Positions 52,719 to 63,400 of a stretch of 64,000 bases of DNA are shown one piece after another. The notes below the pieces were generated by a model that worked only from the letters and a program-made list of their open reading frames with translations, made no database searches and had not been told where the DNA came from. Position 1 is the stretch's first letter. Each line of letters begins with the position of its first letter. The position numbers and the translations under genes are program-made. This stretch comes from Candidatus Hydrogenedentota bacterium. Its GTDB lineage: Bacteria; Hydrogenedentota; Hydrogenedentia; Hydrogenedentales; JAEUWI01. The stretch covers positions 186,001 to 250,000 of the forward strand of contig JAEUWI010000001.1 of the NCBI GenBank assembly GCA_016791475.1, read 5' to 3'.

Positions 52719-54194
52719 ATGCAGTGTGTGCAGTGGATTTCAAAAATCCTCCCGGCGGGGGTATTGTCCGCCGCCCTCTTGTGTGCGGCGCCATTGCCCG
52801 CCGAAGGGCCCGGCAAAACCGAAGTCGTCGCCGCCATGAAAAAATCAACGGACTACATGATGGACAAAGTCTCCAATCGTGGTGGCTTCGTCAGCATGTA
52901 CACGGAGGATCTCTCTCGGCAGTGGGGGGAGGTGCCCGCGCGACGCTCCATGATCTGGGTGCAGGATCCCGGCACCGTCACCGTGGCCAAAATGCTGCTC
53001 GAAGTCCACGAGGCCACCGGCGAGGAAGTTTTCCTGAACGCCGCGCGCCAATGCGCGGATGCGCTGATCTGGGGCCAGCTTCCCTGCGGTGGCTGGAATT
53101 ACTTTATCGATTTTGAGCCGGAGGGCACCGCGAAATGGTATGAAGAAATCGGCGCCCATGCCTGGGGCTGGGACGAGTTCTACCATTTTCACGGTAACGC
53201 CACCTACGACGATCTCACGACGGCCACCGCGGCGGATTTTCTGCTGGATCTGTACACCCTCACCATGGACCCGGCCTACCGCGATGCGGTGATGAAGGTC
53301 ATCGACGGTATGCTGGCTTCCCAGTATCCGGTGGGCGGCTGGCCCCAGCGATACCCGGTTCACGCCCTGCCCGATGGCGCGGGGCACGTGGAGGACTACT
53401 CCGCCTACCTCACCTTCAATGACGACGTGATCCTGGGCAACATCAAGTTCATGCTGAAGGCCCACCGCCTGCTGGGGCTGCGCGAATGCCGCGTCTCCGC
53501 CGAGCGCGGCATGCAGTTCTATCTCGTTTCCCAATTGGGTACCCCCCAGGCCGGCTGGGCCCAGCAATACACCCTCGACATCCAGCCGGGCGCCGCACGG
53601 GAGTACGAGCCACGATGCGTTGCGCCCAGCCAGACCGTGCAGAATATCTATGACCTGATGCGTTTTTACAAGGTCACGGGCGACCGGCGCTACCTGCGCG
53701 GCATTCCCGACGCCCTCGACTGGCTCGATCGGGAACGGCTGCCGGAGGGTCACGCCACCGCGGGCCAGACCCACGCTCAGTTCGTCGACATTGGCACGGG
53801 CAAGCCCCTCTACGCCCACCGTGAGGGACCGAACCGCGTGGAGGGTCGCTACTGGGTGGACTACACCCCCGGCAACTTCCCCGATCACTACGGCATGCAG
53901 ATTACCATCGACGTCGCCGAGATTCGCAAGGAATACGAACGCGTCTTTGCCCTGAGCCCCGAAGCGGCCATGAAAGAGGAAACCTGGCCGGTCAATCCGT
54001 TACCCGAGACAACCGGAGCCGAGGTCAAGAAGATTCTCGATGCGCAGGACGCGAAGAAAGGCATCTGGCTGGAGAATCTTTCCGCCGCCGATCACATCGA
54101 CTGGAAATACAGACCGCGCTTCGAGTTTCGCGGTATCAGCACCCGCACCTGGTGCAACAACATGCGGGCGCTCGCCGGCTACGTGGCGGAGTAA
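52719..54194 (+). CDS. Secreted pectate lyase, PL10-like
   Basis: 491 residues from ATG 52719, which AAGGAG precedes by six bases; earlier in-frame starts do not fit this site. A signal peptide (LPAGVLSAALLCAAPLPAEG) leads to an alpha/alpha-toroid-like domain. The stretch YPVGGWPQRYP followed by YSAYLTFNDDVILGN is the best indicator of PL10-type pectate lyase (GGWPQ-FP and TFND core). Repeated helices with YLRGIPDALDWLDRE complete the domain. Cleavage of polygalacturonate in the periplasm or outside the cell is predicted; catalytic residues were not assigned. Confidence 0.75.
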   Translation: MQCVQWISKILPAGVLSAALLCAAPLPAEGPGKTEVVAAMKKSTDYMMDKVSNRGGFVSMYTEDLSRQWGEVPARRSMIWVQDPGTVTVAKMLLEVHEATGEEVFLNAARQCADALIWGQLPCGGWNYFIDFEPEGTAKWYEEIGAHAWGWDEFYHFHGNATYDDLTTATAADFLLDLYTLTMDPAYRDAVMKVIDGMLASQYPVGGWPQRYPVHALPDGAGHVEDYSAYLTFNDDVILGNIKFMLKAHRLLGLRECRVSAERGMQFYLVSQLGTPQAGWAQQYTLDIQPGAAREYEPRCVAPSQTVQNIYDLMRFYKVTGDRRYLRGIPDALDWLDRERLPEGHATAGQTHAQFVDIGTGKPLYAHREGPNRVEGRYWVDYTPGNFPDHYGMQITIDVAEIRKEYERVFALSPEAAMKEETWPVNPLPETTGAEVKKILDAQDAKKGIWLENLSAADHIDWKYRPRFEFRGISTRTWCNNMRALAGYVAE

Positions 54195-54228
54195 AGTCAA
54201 CGGGGCCGGTGCCGGCCTGAAGCTCCCG

Positions 54229-55590
54229 TCAGCCGCCGCTGATGGCCTTCTGAATCTGTGTCCAGTAATCCGGCAGCTTCGCCGAGGCCAGCCAGAGCGA
54301 CAACAGCAGGCTCGCGGCGAGGAACGCGTTGCGCCCCGCGTTGGCCTTATAGGCTCCCATGACCGAGCGCTTGTTGACCAGGTAAATGATGATAACAATG
54401 GCAATGGGGACAATGACGATATTCACGCCCATCAGCAGGATGATTTTGAGCAGCGCGGGGAACTCCCAAAAGGGCGAAAGTACCGAAGGCACCGCGATCC
54501 AGAAGATGAGCAGCCCGCGGAAACGCGTATTCTCTTTTGTATAGTGCCAGTCCAGCTTGAGCGTGTCCAGGCAGAAATAGCACATCAACTGCGCCACAAC
54601 AATCAGCGTGGTGAAGCCGCATAAAAACAGGCCCAGCCCGAATATTTTCGGAGACAGGGTGCTCAGCGCGGCCGGCAGCGCGCGGGTCAAGACGCGTCCC
54701 GCCTCGCCTACGGTCTGAATGGAGGCATGGTTTTCGAGGGGATACAGGGCATAGCCGCCCGCCACAAGGACCATCACCGAGTAGAGGCCGAAGAGTACAC
54801 CGAGATTAAGAACCGACTTCCAGAAGTAGCGGGGGAGATCTTCGGGCTTCGCATTATCGTCGGCGTGAAAATAGGAGAAGCTCAACAGCGGTGCGGCGGC
54901 CAGCGCGCCGCCCGCGATGGCCATGATCGAACCGAAGGAATCGCGGGTGCGCTCCGTGCCCGGAATCTGCAGGTCCGTCGGGATCGTCGGCACCAGCCCG
55001 CCCAGAATCGCGCCGAATTCCTCCAGCCCGCGCACGGCCACGATCAGGAAGCAGCCGAACATGAGAAACAGCAGGCCGGTCATGGCTTTCTGTGCGCGTG
55101 CATAGCCCCCGGAAAGAAGCAGATACAAGATGCCGGTGGCCAGAAGAATCGAGGCGCTGATGGTGGCCAGGTGGTAGGCGCCTGTCGCCTCCGCTGTGGC
55201 GTCCGCACCCGGCTTGTACCAGTTAAAAATGGAAAGAAGCGACTCCGTCATGACGGACATCTGTCCCATATTCACAAAGAGATTGAACAGCACCATCACC
55301 ACGATGACAAACCAGGTGATCGCGGGGTGTATCTCGTCGCGAATGACCGAGAGCATGCCCTTGCCCCCCGCCATGATACCGATGCGCGCGCCGGAATCGA
55401 GGCAGATGATCAGTGCGGGTAATATGAGCAGCGTCAGCCAGAGCAGATCATAGCGAAACCACGCCCCGGCCAGCACCAGCGCGCTCGTGGAACCCGCGCC
55501 CATGATCCCCGCCGTCATCACGGCGGCCGGGCCAACGAAGGCCGCCACCAGGCGAAACCAGGCCGACAGTCCGGACTTATCTTCCGTCAT
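54229..55590 (-). CDS. Nramp-like transporter with altered metal site
   Basis: 453 residues with eleven or so membrane helices. The fold is LeuT/Nramp-like: first helix AAVMTAGIMGAGSTSALVLAG in place of a DPGN segment, and the sixth helix GGALAAAPLLSFSYFHADDN where metal-selective members have a Met-Pro-His. The residues usually liganding Mn or Fe are therefore absent. Other helices (LAGAWFRYDLLWLTLLILPA) retain family spacing. Substrate may be a different ion or a small molecule. Lies between the pectate lyase and another exported protein gene. Confidence 0.7.
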   Translation of the reverse strand: MTEDKSGLSAWFRLVAAFVGPAAVMTAGIMGAGSTSALVLAGAWFRYDLLWLTLLILPALIICLDSGARIGIMAGGKGMLSVIRDEIHPAITWFVIVVMVLFNLFVNMGQMSVMTESLLSIFNWYKPGADATAEATGAYHLATISASILLATGILYLLLSGGYARAQKAMTGLLFLMFGCFLIVAVRGLEEFGAILGGLVPTIPTDLQIPGTERTRDSFGSIMAIAGGALAAAPLLSFSYFHADDNAKPEDLPRYFWKSVLNLGVLFGLYSVMVLVAGGYALYPLENHASIQTVGEAGRVLTRALPAALSTLSPKIFGLGLFLCGFTTLIVVAQLMCYFCLDTLKLDWHYTKENTRFRGLLIFWIAVPSVLSPFWEFPALLKIILLMGVNIVIVPIAIVIIIYLVNKRSVMGAYKANAGRNAFLAASLLLSLWLASAKLPDYWTQIQKAISGG

Positions 55591-55670
55591 TCGGGTCGTT
55601 CCTTTCGTTCAAGTTGAAGCGCCTGCCGGGACGGTACACGGGAGTATGTCCATCTCCACGTCCCTGCGGA

Positions 55671-57125
55671 TTACCACGGTCCAGTACCCTTGAATTCGAA
55701 GCGAAGGGGTGTCACAAACCGCGCATACGCGCCCGCCACCTGGCCCAGGTCCTCCGTCGGTTCAAAAAGCAGCAAGGCCTCCTCCGTGCCGAATATCGTG
55801 CCCGCGCTCACCGCCGTGTTCAGGTCCAGCGGTGACCCGGACGTGCCCAGAGGGTAGACCATCGGTCGCGACCAGTAGACGAAGCCCCAGCCATACTGGC
55901 CGAGATAGGTGCACGGCGCCGCCTGTGGTGTAACACCGCCAAGGTAGTTTCCGGCAAACTGGTGCTTGCGCAGCGTGGCCAGGCCAAAGCCCTTGTCCTG
56001 ATTGAAGGCCGCGATCCACCACTGGTCGCGATCAAGCACGCCCAGCCCGCCGGGCACATGCCCTTCCACCGTCGCCTGGCCCAATTCGTTTCGGTGCTCA
56101 TTGATCTTCCGCACCAGCGTGCCGCCATCGGATACGGGCCACCCATAATGGGTGAAGATCTCGGGGCTTTCCTCTTTAGTCGGATCCGGATTTTCCGGAG
56201 GGCGCCTGGAGTGGCTGACCACCACTTCTCCCATGCGGATGGCATGGGCGGAGCGGTCCTGCGTGAGCCGCATGGTTGACGAAACATGCACATGGGGATT
56301 GTGGGCGTAAAACGTGTAGGTAATCGACACTTCCACATCCGTGTAATTGTGCATCGAGCCCCAGCGGTGGTAGCGAAGCGCCAGCGGGCCCCCCTCCAGC
56401 TTCTGGTTCGGCGGCGCGGGCCAGTCATAGTCATGATCCCAGCTCTGGGGCGGGCTCCAGATATCTACGCCGAAATGGATCGGAATGTTCTGGTAGAAAA
56501 GTTCCGAGCTTTCTTCCTGCTTCGCCGGCAGGATCCGCCGGATCGCACCCGACTTCGGATCCAGCGTCATCCGATAGAACTCGTTCGAGATGGTGAGGGC
56601 GGGCGCCTCTCCCGATATCTCAAGCCCCCCCGACAGCGTCGCCGATGGCAAGTCCGTGCCTGCGGTCGCGCCATCCGGGTGTCCCCAGAAAAGCCGATAG
56701 GTAGCCGTTTGATTCGCACCGCAGTCCGCCAGAAACACGATATTAATGCTGGCCGCCGGATGGGGGGTATTGCCGTCCCGTTGTTCCACGCCCCCCGCCG
56801 TGACTTCTCCAATGACCTGATGGGGCGTCAGCGCGCCCTGGCCCGCCTCGGTCAGCCGAACTACGCGGATATGTTCCCGCCATGACGCGGTGTCATCGCC
56901 TTGCACCGTCAGCGTAAGCTCCACCGGCTCCTGGATTCGCTCCAGACCCTTGGTCTCGCGCAGCACATAGTCGTATTCGTGGGCAAAGCGCCCGGCCCAG
57001 CCGTCCAGCGCGATCAGCGTCAGTTCGGTTGGCGTTGCCGCGGCCGCCAGTGAAGCGATGCCGGTCAGGGCCAGCACAACACCGCGGGTGAACACGATTC
57101 GATACCGAAATCCTCGTACTTCCAT
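55671..57125 (-). CDS. Exported protein of unknown function
   Basis: 484 residues from ATG 57125; AAGGACGGAA precedes it. Signal-anchor-like N-terminus (IVFTRGVVLALTGIASLAAAA). The mature part looks beta-rich (FYRMTLDPKSGAIRRILPAK, LALRYHRWGSMHNYTDVEV) and resembles galactose-mutarotase-like or lyase-supersandwich folds, but this is only a fold-level impression. Several conserved His/Trp-rich segments (HYGWPVSDGG, GFVYWSRPMVYP). Adjacent Nramp-like and pectate lyase genes suggest a role in glycan use. Confidence 0.65.
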   Translation of the reverse strand: MEVRGFRYRIVFTRGVVLALTGIASLAAAATPTELTLIALDGWAGRFAHEYDYVLRETKGLERIQEPVELTLTVQGDDTASWREHIRVVRLTEAGQGALTPHQVIGEVTAGGVEQRDGNTPHPAASINIVFLADCGANQTATYRLFWGHPDGATAGTDLPSATLSGGLEISGEAPALTISNEFYRMTLDPKSGAIRRILPAKQEESSELFYQNIPIHFGVDIWSPPQSWDHDYDWPAPPNQKLEGGPLALRYHRWGSMHNYTDVEVSITYTFYAHNPHVHVSSTMRLTQDRSAHAIRMGEVVVSHSRRPPENPDPTKEESPEIFTHYGWPVSDGGTLVRKINEHRNELGQATVEGHVPGGLGVLDRDQWWIAAFNQDKGFGLATLRKHQFAGNYLGGVTPQAAPCTYLGQYGWGFVYWSRPMVYPLGTSGSPLDLNTAVSAGTIFGTEEALLLFEPTEDLGQVAGAYARFVTPLRFEFKGTGPW

Positions 57126-57461
57126 GGTTTCCGTCCTTAAGTTGCGGAGACGCTTCGCGCGTGGCGGGCTGCGGCGTGGAGCCGATGCGCTGGCCTGTTC
57201 TAACACGGCATTGCAACCTCAGTCAACGACTTTTTCGTACATAATCTGGAATTTCACCGGTTACTCATATTGGCCGCCGCGTCTCGACGTAACACTATTT
57301 TCCGACCGGGACGTCCTTTGATTGCGCATTCGCTCATGTTGTGGTTAAATATGCCGGGATTGGTGGTCGAGGGGGAATGCAGAACGCCCGCGGTCGTGCC
57401 CGCAATCGGCGTTTGTTCGGGGTAACCTGCAGGGATGATTCGACCGCCCGGAGATTGGGAA
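57126..57461. other. 336-bp gap before the NRPS gene
   Basis: Divergent control region for the exported protein (minus) and the NRPS (plus). I see no credible small gene. TTGACT on the minus strand near 57222 lacks a good -10, and TTGATT near 57317 on the plus strand lacks one too. GGAG at 57450-57453 is the NRPS ribosome-binding site. Confidence 0.5.
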
Positions 57462-60400
57462 ATGGACGTGTTTACTGGGAGCGAGGGTGTGGCCTATCAA
57501 GTGACAGGGGGGACCCCGCACCGTCTCAGGAACCCGGGCGAGGAACACGATCCCCTGACACCGGCGCAGGAGGGAATGTTCTTCCAGACCCTTGCCCACC
57601 CCCATTCCGGATGCTATGTCGAGCAGGTCGTGGGGCGCCTTCGCGAGTCGCTCGATGTGCCGAGATTCGTGGAGTGCTGGCAATCCACACTCGGACGTCA
57701 CAGCATTCTGCGAACCTGCTTTCAGCGGGACGACGCTCCCGAGCCGGGCCAGTTCGTCGAGCCCCAGGTCACGCTGCCGGTCCTGGAGGAAGATTGGCGT
57801 GCGAAATCGTCCGCGGAACAGGATTCGATCCTTTCCGACTTTCTGACCACCGATAGAGCCCGGGGCTTTGACCTTCGCGAAGCGCCGCTCATGCGCGTCG
57901 CTCTGTTCCGCGCGGGCGATGCCGACTTCTATTTCGTGTGGACGGTCCACCACCTCATCGTGGATGGACGTTCCATGAACCTGTTGCTCCAGGAGGTCTT
58001 CGGGCGCTACGGCGAGGGAGCCGCCTGGCCCGATGCGGTCGGGGCAAGCGCCGCCAACTTCGGGGCCTATGCCGCCTGGCTGAAGGAAGCGCCCACGGAC
58101 GGAGCCAGGTCCTATTGGCATCATCGTCTGGAAGGACTCTGTGAAGCCACGAGTTTGCCCCTCTCCCCGCCCGATGTGCGGGAAGCCGACCAGCGTGGCG
58201 CGGGACATCTGCGCCACGCCCTCGATCCGGAATTCACCGCGCGCCTGTCGAACTTCGCGGAGAGCAACGGCCTGACCCTCAACATCGTCCTGCTCGGCGC
58301 GTGGATGCTCCTGGCCCACCGCTACGGCGACACCGCCGACGTCGTTGTCGGCGCGACCAAGGCCATACGCCACGGCGCCGCCGCGCCCGCCGATGGAATC
58401 GGTCCCTATATCAATACCTTGCCCGTCCGTACCCGCCTGGACGAATCCACGACCGCCCTCGAATGGCTGCGCGCCCTGCGCGAGCAGTGGATTGCCCTGC
58501 GCGCCGTCGAGCACTCGCCCACGGACCTGATCCGCGCGTGCGGCGAAATTCCGGGCGATGCCCCGCTGTACAACCTGTGCTATGTTTTCGAACGGGAGAC
58601 GCTGGGGGATTCTCTGCGCGGCCTCGGCGGTGCCTGGGTGAAGCGTGACTTCACCCTGCACGAATATACGCCGGTCCCCCTCATGTTGGCGGGCTACGGC
58701 GGTCCTTCACTTCTTCTTTCCCTGGAGTACGATGTCCACCGCTTTGCCGCAACCGACATGAAGCGCATGGTGGGCCATTTAATCCAGCTTCTGAGCGCCT
58801 TCCTGGAACATCCCGAAGTTCCCGCTGTGCGCCTGGACCTGCTCCCGCCCGATGAACTGGAATTGCTGTTGAAGCGCGCCGCGCCCGAAGCCGTGCCACC
58901 GGCCGTGTGCATGACGCCCGAGCGGTTTGAGGCGGCCGTTTCCCGAAATCCCGAAGCGATTGCCCTGCGCTACAAGCACATCGCCGTCACCTACCGCGAA
59001 TTGAACACACGCGCGAACCAGCTCGCGCGCCACCTGCGGGGGTTGGGAGTCCGGGCGGAATCGCGCGTGGGGATGTGTCTGCCCCACACGCCACAGGCGA
59101 TGGTGGCGCTCCTGGGCATCCTCAAAGCGGGCGGGGCCTATGTCCCCATGGATCCGGCCTATCCCGCCGAGCGCCTCGTCTACACCCTCGAAGATTCGGG
59201 CGCCACCGTCATGATCACCGACGGAGCTACCCGGCCCTGCTTTGGCGGTGCGGATGTGAAATTTGTGATCATGGAGGGACAGCCCAGCACGCTGGACCGA
59301 TACTCGGGCGAGAATCTCGCCGTGCCCGTAGCCCCTGAAGACCTGGCTTATATCATCTACACCTCGGGCTCCACCGGGCACCCGAAGGGCGTTTGTGTGA
59401 ATCATGGCGAAGCCGCCCTTCACTTCGAGTTGATGCGCGAGGTCTACCGGATTGTCCCGGAAGACCGCACGCTCCAGTTCGCCTCCCTCAGCTTCGATGT
59501 GTCGCTGGAGCAAATATTTGCGCCCCTCTTCGCCGGGTCCATCCTCCACATCGCCGACGAAAGCATGTACATCGCATCGGACTTTTCCGCCGTGCTGCGG
59601 GAAGCGGGGAGCACCGTGCTGAACCTGCCCCCCGCCTTCTGGCAGCAGTGGACCGATGAGGGCATGGCCCAGGGCCTGGCCGATTTCGGGGCGCAGTTTC
59701 GGCTTCTAATCGTCGGGGGCGACGTCGTACTGCCCCGGACCGTGCGACAATGGCAGACCTTTCCCGAAACCGCCCACGTGGCGCTCATGAATGCCTACGG
59801 GCCCACGGAGACCGTCATCACCGCCCTGTACTACGAAGTGCCGGATCACTTTGACCCCGCCGGCGTTCGGGTTCATCTGCCCATCGGAAAACCGATCCGT
59901 GGCACGGAAACCATCGTGCTGGATCGATTCCAGAACCCGCTTCCAACCGGAGTGCCGGGGGAACTGTACATCGGCGGAAATCGGGTCGCCCGGGGCTACC
60001 ACAATCGCCCCGATCTGACCGCCCGGGTCTTCGTGGATCACCCCCTTCGTCCCGGCACGGGCGCGCGACTCTACCGGACCGGCGACCGGGTCCGCGAGCT
60101 AACCGACGGGAACTTCGAATTCCTCGGGCGCCTGGATGATCAGGTCAAGATCCGGGGCTTCCGCATTGAGCTTCGAGAAGTCGAAGCCACGTTGCTGCGC
60201 TGTCCCGGCGTGCGCGACGCCGCCGTACGCTGCCGCAACGACAGGCACGGCGAGGCCCAACTGGTCGCCTACGTCGTGCCGGAACAGGGGGCCGATCTCA
60301 ATGCGGCGGAGCTGTGCGACACGCTGCGTGTTTCTCTGCCCGAATACATGGTGCCCGCGGGTTTCGCCGTGCTTGATGCCTTTCCGGTGACCGTCAACGG

Positions 60401-63400
60401 CAAAGTGGATTACAAGGCGCTGCCCCCACTCGAGGAAAGCGCCCTCGTACCGCGCCGGGACTTCGTTCCGCCGGCGACACGCACCCAGCGCATACTGGCC
60501 GGAATCTGGCGTGAGATCCTCGACTGCCGCGACGTGGGGATCGAGGACAGCTTCTTTCACCTCGGTGGGCACTCGCTGCTCTTCACCCGGCTCCTGGTCC
60601 GCATCCGGAAGCTCTTCGGGGTGGACCTGCCGCTGCGAATGGCGATGGCGGGCCCCACCATCCAGGCCCACGCCCTGGCCATTGCGGAGGCGCAGGCCTC
60701 GGGAATGGTCACCTGGAGCGGCGGCTCCCTTCCCATCGCGGGACGCGACGCGCCCCTGCCCCTGTCCTTTGCCCAGGAGCGTCTCTGGATCGTTGACCGA
60801 ATGGATCCGGGCAATTCCACCTACAACATCCCGATCCTTTTCGAGATATGCGGTGTTGTGGAAGTGGACCGGCTGCGGCGGGCCATCGATACCGTGGTGG
60901 AACGGCACGAAGTCCTGAGAACCGTATTCGTGGAGACGGGGGGTGAACCGCAACAGGTCATTCTCCCGGAACTCCGGGTCCCTTTTCTGGTTGTGCCTTT
61001 GCCCACCGTCGACGGGGATGCGGCCTTCCTGGATGCGGCCAGGGAGCATATGGGCGCAATCGCCACGGAATCCTTTTCCCTTGAGACCGGACCGTTGCTG
61101 CGATTCACGTATTTTCCCCATCGGGAAGGGCACGCCTGCCTCGTCCTGGTCATACACCACACCATTTTTGACGGATGGTCCGTCAGCGTGTTTCTGGACG
61201 AATTGGCGGCCTGCTACTGCGCCGGGCCTTCTCAAGCGCCAACGCCCCCGCCGATACAATACGCGGACTACAGCCAATGGCAGCGGGACTCCGTGGCAAC
61301 GCCCGAGTTTAAGCAACAGTTGGCCTATTGGAAGGAGCAGCTTGCGGGTCCCCTTCCCGTGCTGGAGTTTCCCACCGATTTCACCCGCCCTCCGCGTCAA
61401 ACCTGGTGCGGCGCATCCGCACTGCGCCCCCTGGGCGAGGAGCTGACCCGGGAACTGAAGCAACTGGCCCGGGAGCGGGGAAAGATGCTCTTCACCGTTC
61501 TGGCCGCCGCGTGGAATGTTCTACTGCACCGTTATTCGGGCCAGGAAGACATCCTCATCGGTTCTGTGACCGCCGGCCGGACCCACCACGATCTGGAAGG
61601 GTTGATCGGATGTTTTGTGAACACCGTCGTGCTCCGCTCCCGGCTCACACCCGCCATGGGCTTCGACGCGTACCTGGAAGAGCTCGAGTCGGTGATTATT
61701 GCCGCGCAGGAAAATCAGGCGGTCCCCTTCGAGCAGATCGTGGCCGAGGTCCGGCACGAGCGGGATCCGAGCCGTTCCCCTCTGTTTCAGATCATGTTCG
61801 TACTGCAAAACACCCCGCGCTGCGAGGCGGAGTTCGCCGGGCTTCGCATCACGGAAGAGGCCCTGCCGAACTCGGGTGCCAAATTCGATCTCACCCTCGC
61901 CATTCAACCTGTGGACGGCGATCTGGTCCTGAATCTGGAATACAACACGGCCCTGTTCCGCGAAACAACGGCACGCCGTATACTGAATAATTTTGTGACC
62001 CTGCTGCGAGCGGTGTCCCGCCAGCCCGAGGTTGCCATCGGCCGGATCGACATGCTGGAACCTGCGGAGCGCGCCTGTGTGCTCGGCCTGTCCGGCCCTT
62101 CCGCGCCCCTCGACATGGGCGCATCGCTCGTCGGTATCTTTGAGGCCCATGCCCTTCAGAACCCGCAGGCGCCCGCCGTCGCGGACGATACGACCTCGCT
62201 GGCCTACGGCGAGCTCAACGCACGGGCGAACCAGTTGGCCCGATTATTGATCGAGCGGGGCGTGAAGCCTGGAGATCCGGTTCCTTTCTTTATCTCCCGA
62301 TGCATCCACACCGTGGTGGCCATGCTGGGCATTCTCAAAGCGGGCGGCGCCTATGTTCCCCTGGATTTGCAGGATCCGGCGGCCCGCCGAAATCGGGTTC
62401 TAAAGGTGCTGGAGCCCCGCCTGATTCTCAGTGAAACCGCCATGACCAGCCAACTGAAATCGGCGGGCCTTGAGTGTGTTGCGCTGGACGAACCCGCCGT
62501 GCTGGCTCCTTTCGATGCCGGTAACCTGGGGCTGGCGCTGCACGGTGAAGACGCCGCCTACATCATTTTCACCTCGGGCTCCACGGGCGAGCCCAAAGGG
62601 GTATGCTGCAACCACAGCGGGGTGATCAATCTCTTCAACGATCTCCAGGCCAGGCAACCCGTCGGACCAGGCGAGGCCTGTTCGGTCTGGGCCGCCTTCA
62701 GTTTCGACGCCACTGTTTACGAGACGTGGACCGGTCTCCTCGGCGGCGCGGCGCTGCACATCGTGCCCGAGCGCGTCCGCCTTGATGCATTGCAATGCCT
62801 GGACTGGATGAAAGCGCGCGAAGTCGCCTCCGCTTATTTGCCCGGCTACATGCTGCCCGCATTACGGTCGCGCCAGGGCAAGGACCCCATCCCTTTGCGC
62901 AGGCTGATGGTTGGGGTGGAGCCCCTGCCCGAGTCGCTGCTCGGCGATATCGTGGATGCGACGCCGGGCCTCGTGATGGTAAATGCCTACGGCCCCACCG
63001 AGGCCACGGTATACGTCACGCTCTATCCGATTCTCGCCGGGGCGCCACACCCCCAGAGCAATGCGCCCATCGGCGCCGCCATCCAGAACACGCACCTGTA
63101 CGTGCTCGACGCGAACATGAATCCGGTGCCCATCGGCGTGCCGGGCGAACTTTACGCCGGTGGGGCCGGGCTCGCCCGGGGATACTACCGCGATCCCGAG
63201 TTGACGGCCGCCCAGTTTGTCTCGAATCCCTTCGGAGCCGCCGATGCCGACCGGCTGTATCGCACCGGTGATCTGGTTTACCTTCGAGACGACCTACAGC
63301 TCCAATTCGTGCGCCGCATGGGCCGCTACATCAAGCTGCGGGGACTCCGGATCGAGCCCGGTGAAATCGAGAGCATTCTCCGCACCCACCCGATGGTGGA

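Noticed and set aside
57345-58661. 438-residue reverse-strand frame opposite the NRPS condensation domain
   Set aside because: The plus-strand frame runs unbroken with C-domain motifs; the reverse frame is a shadow.
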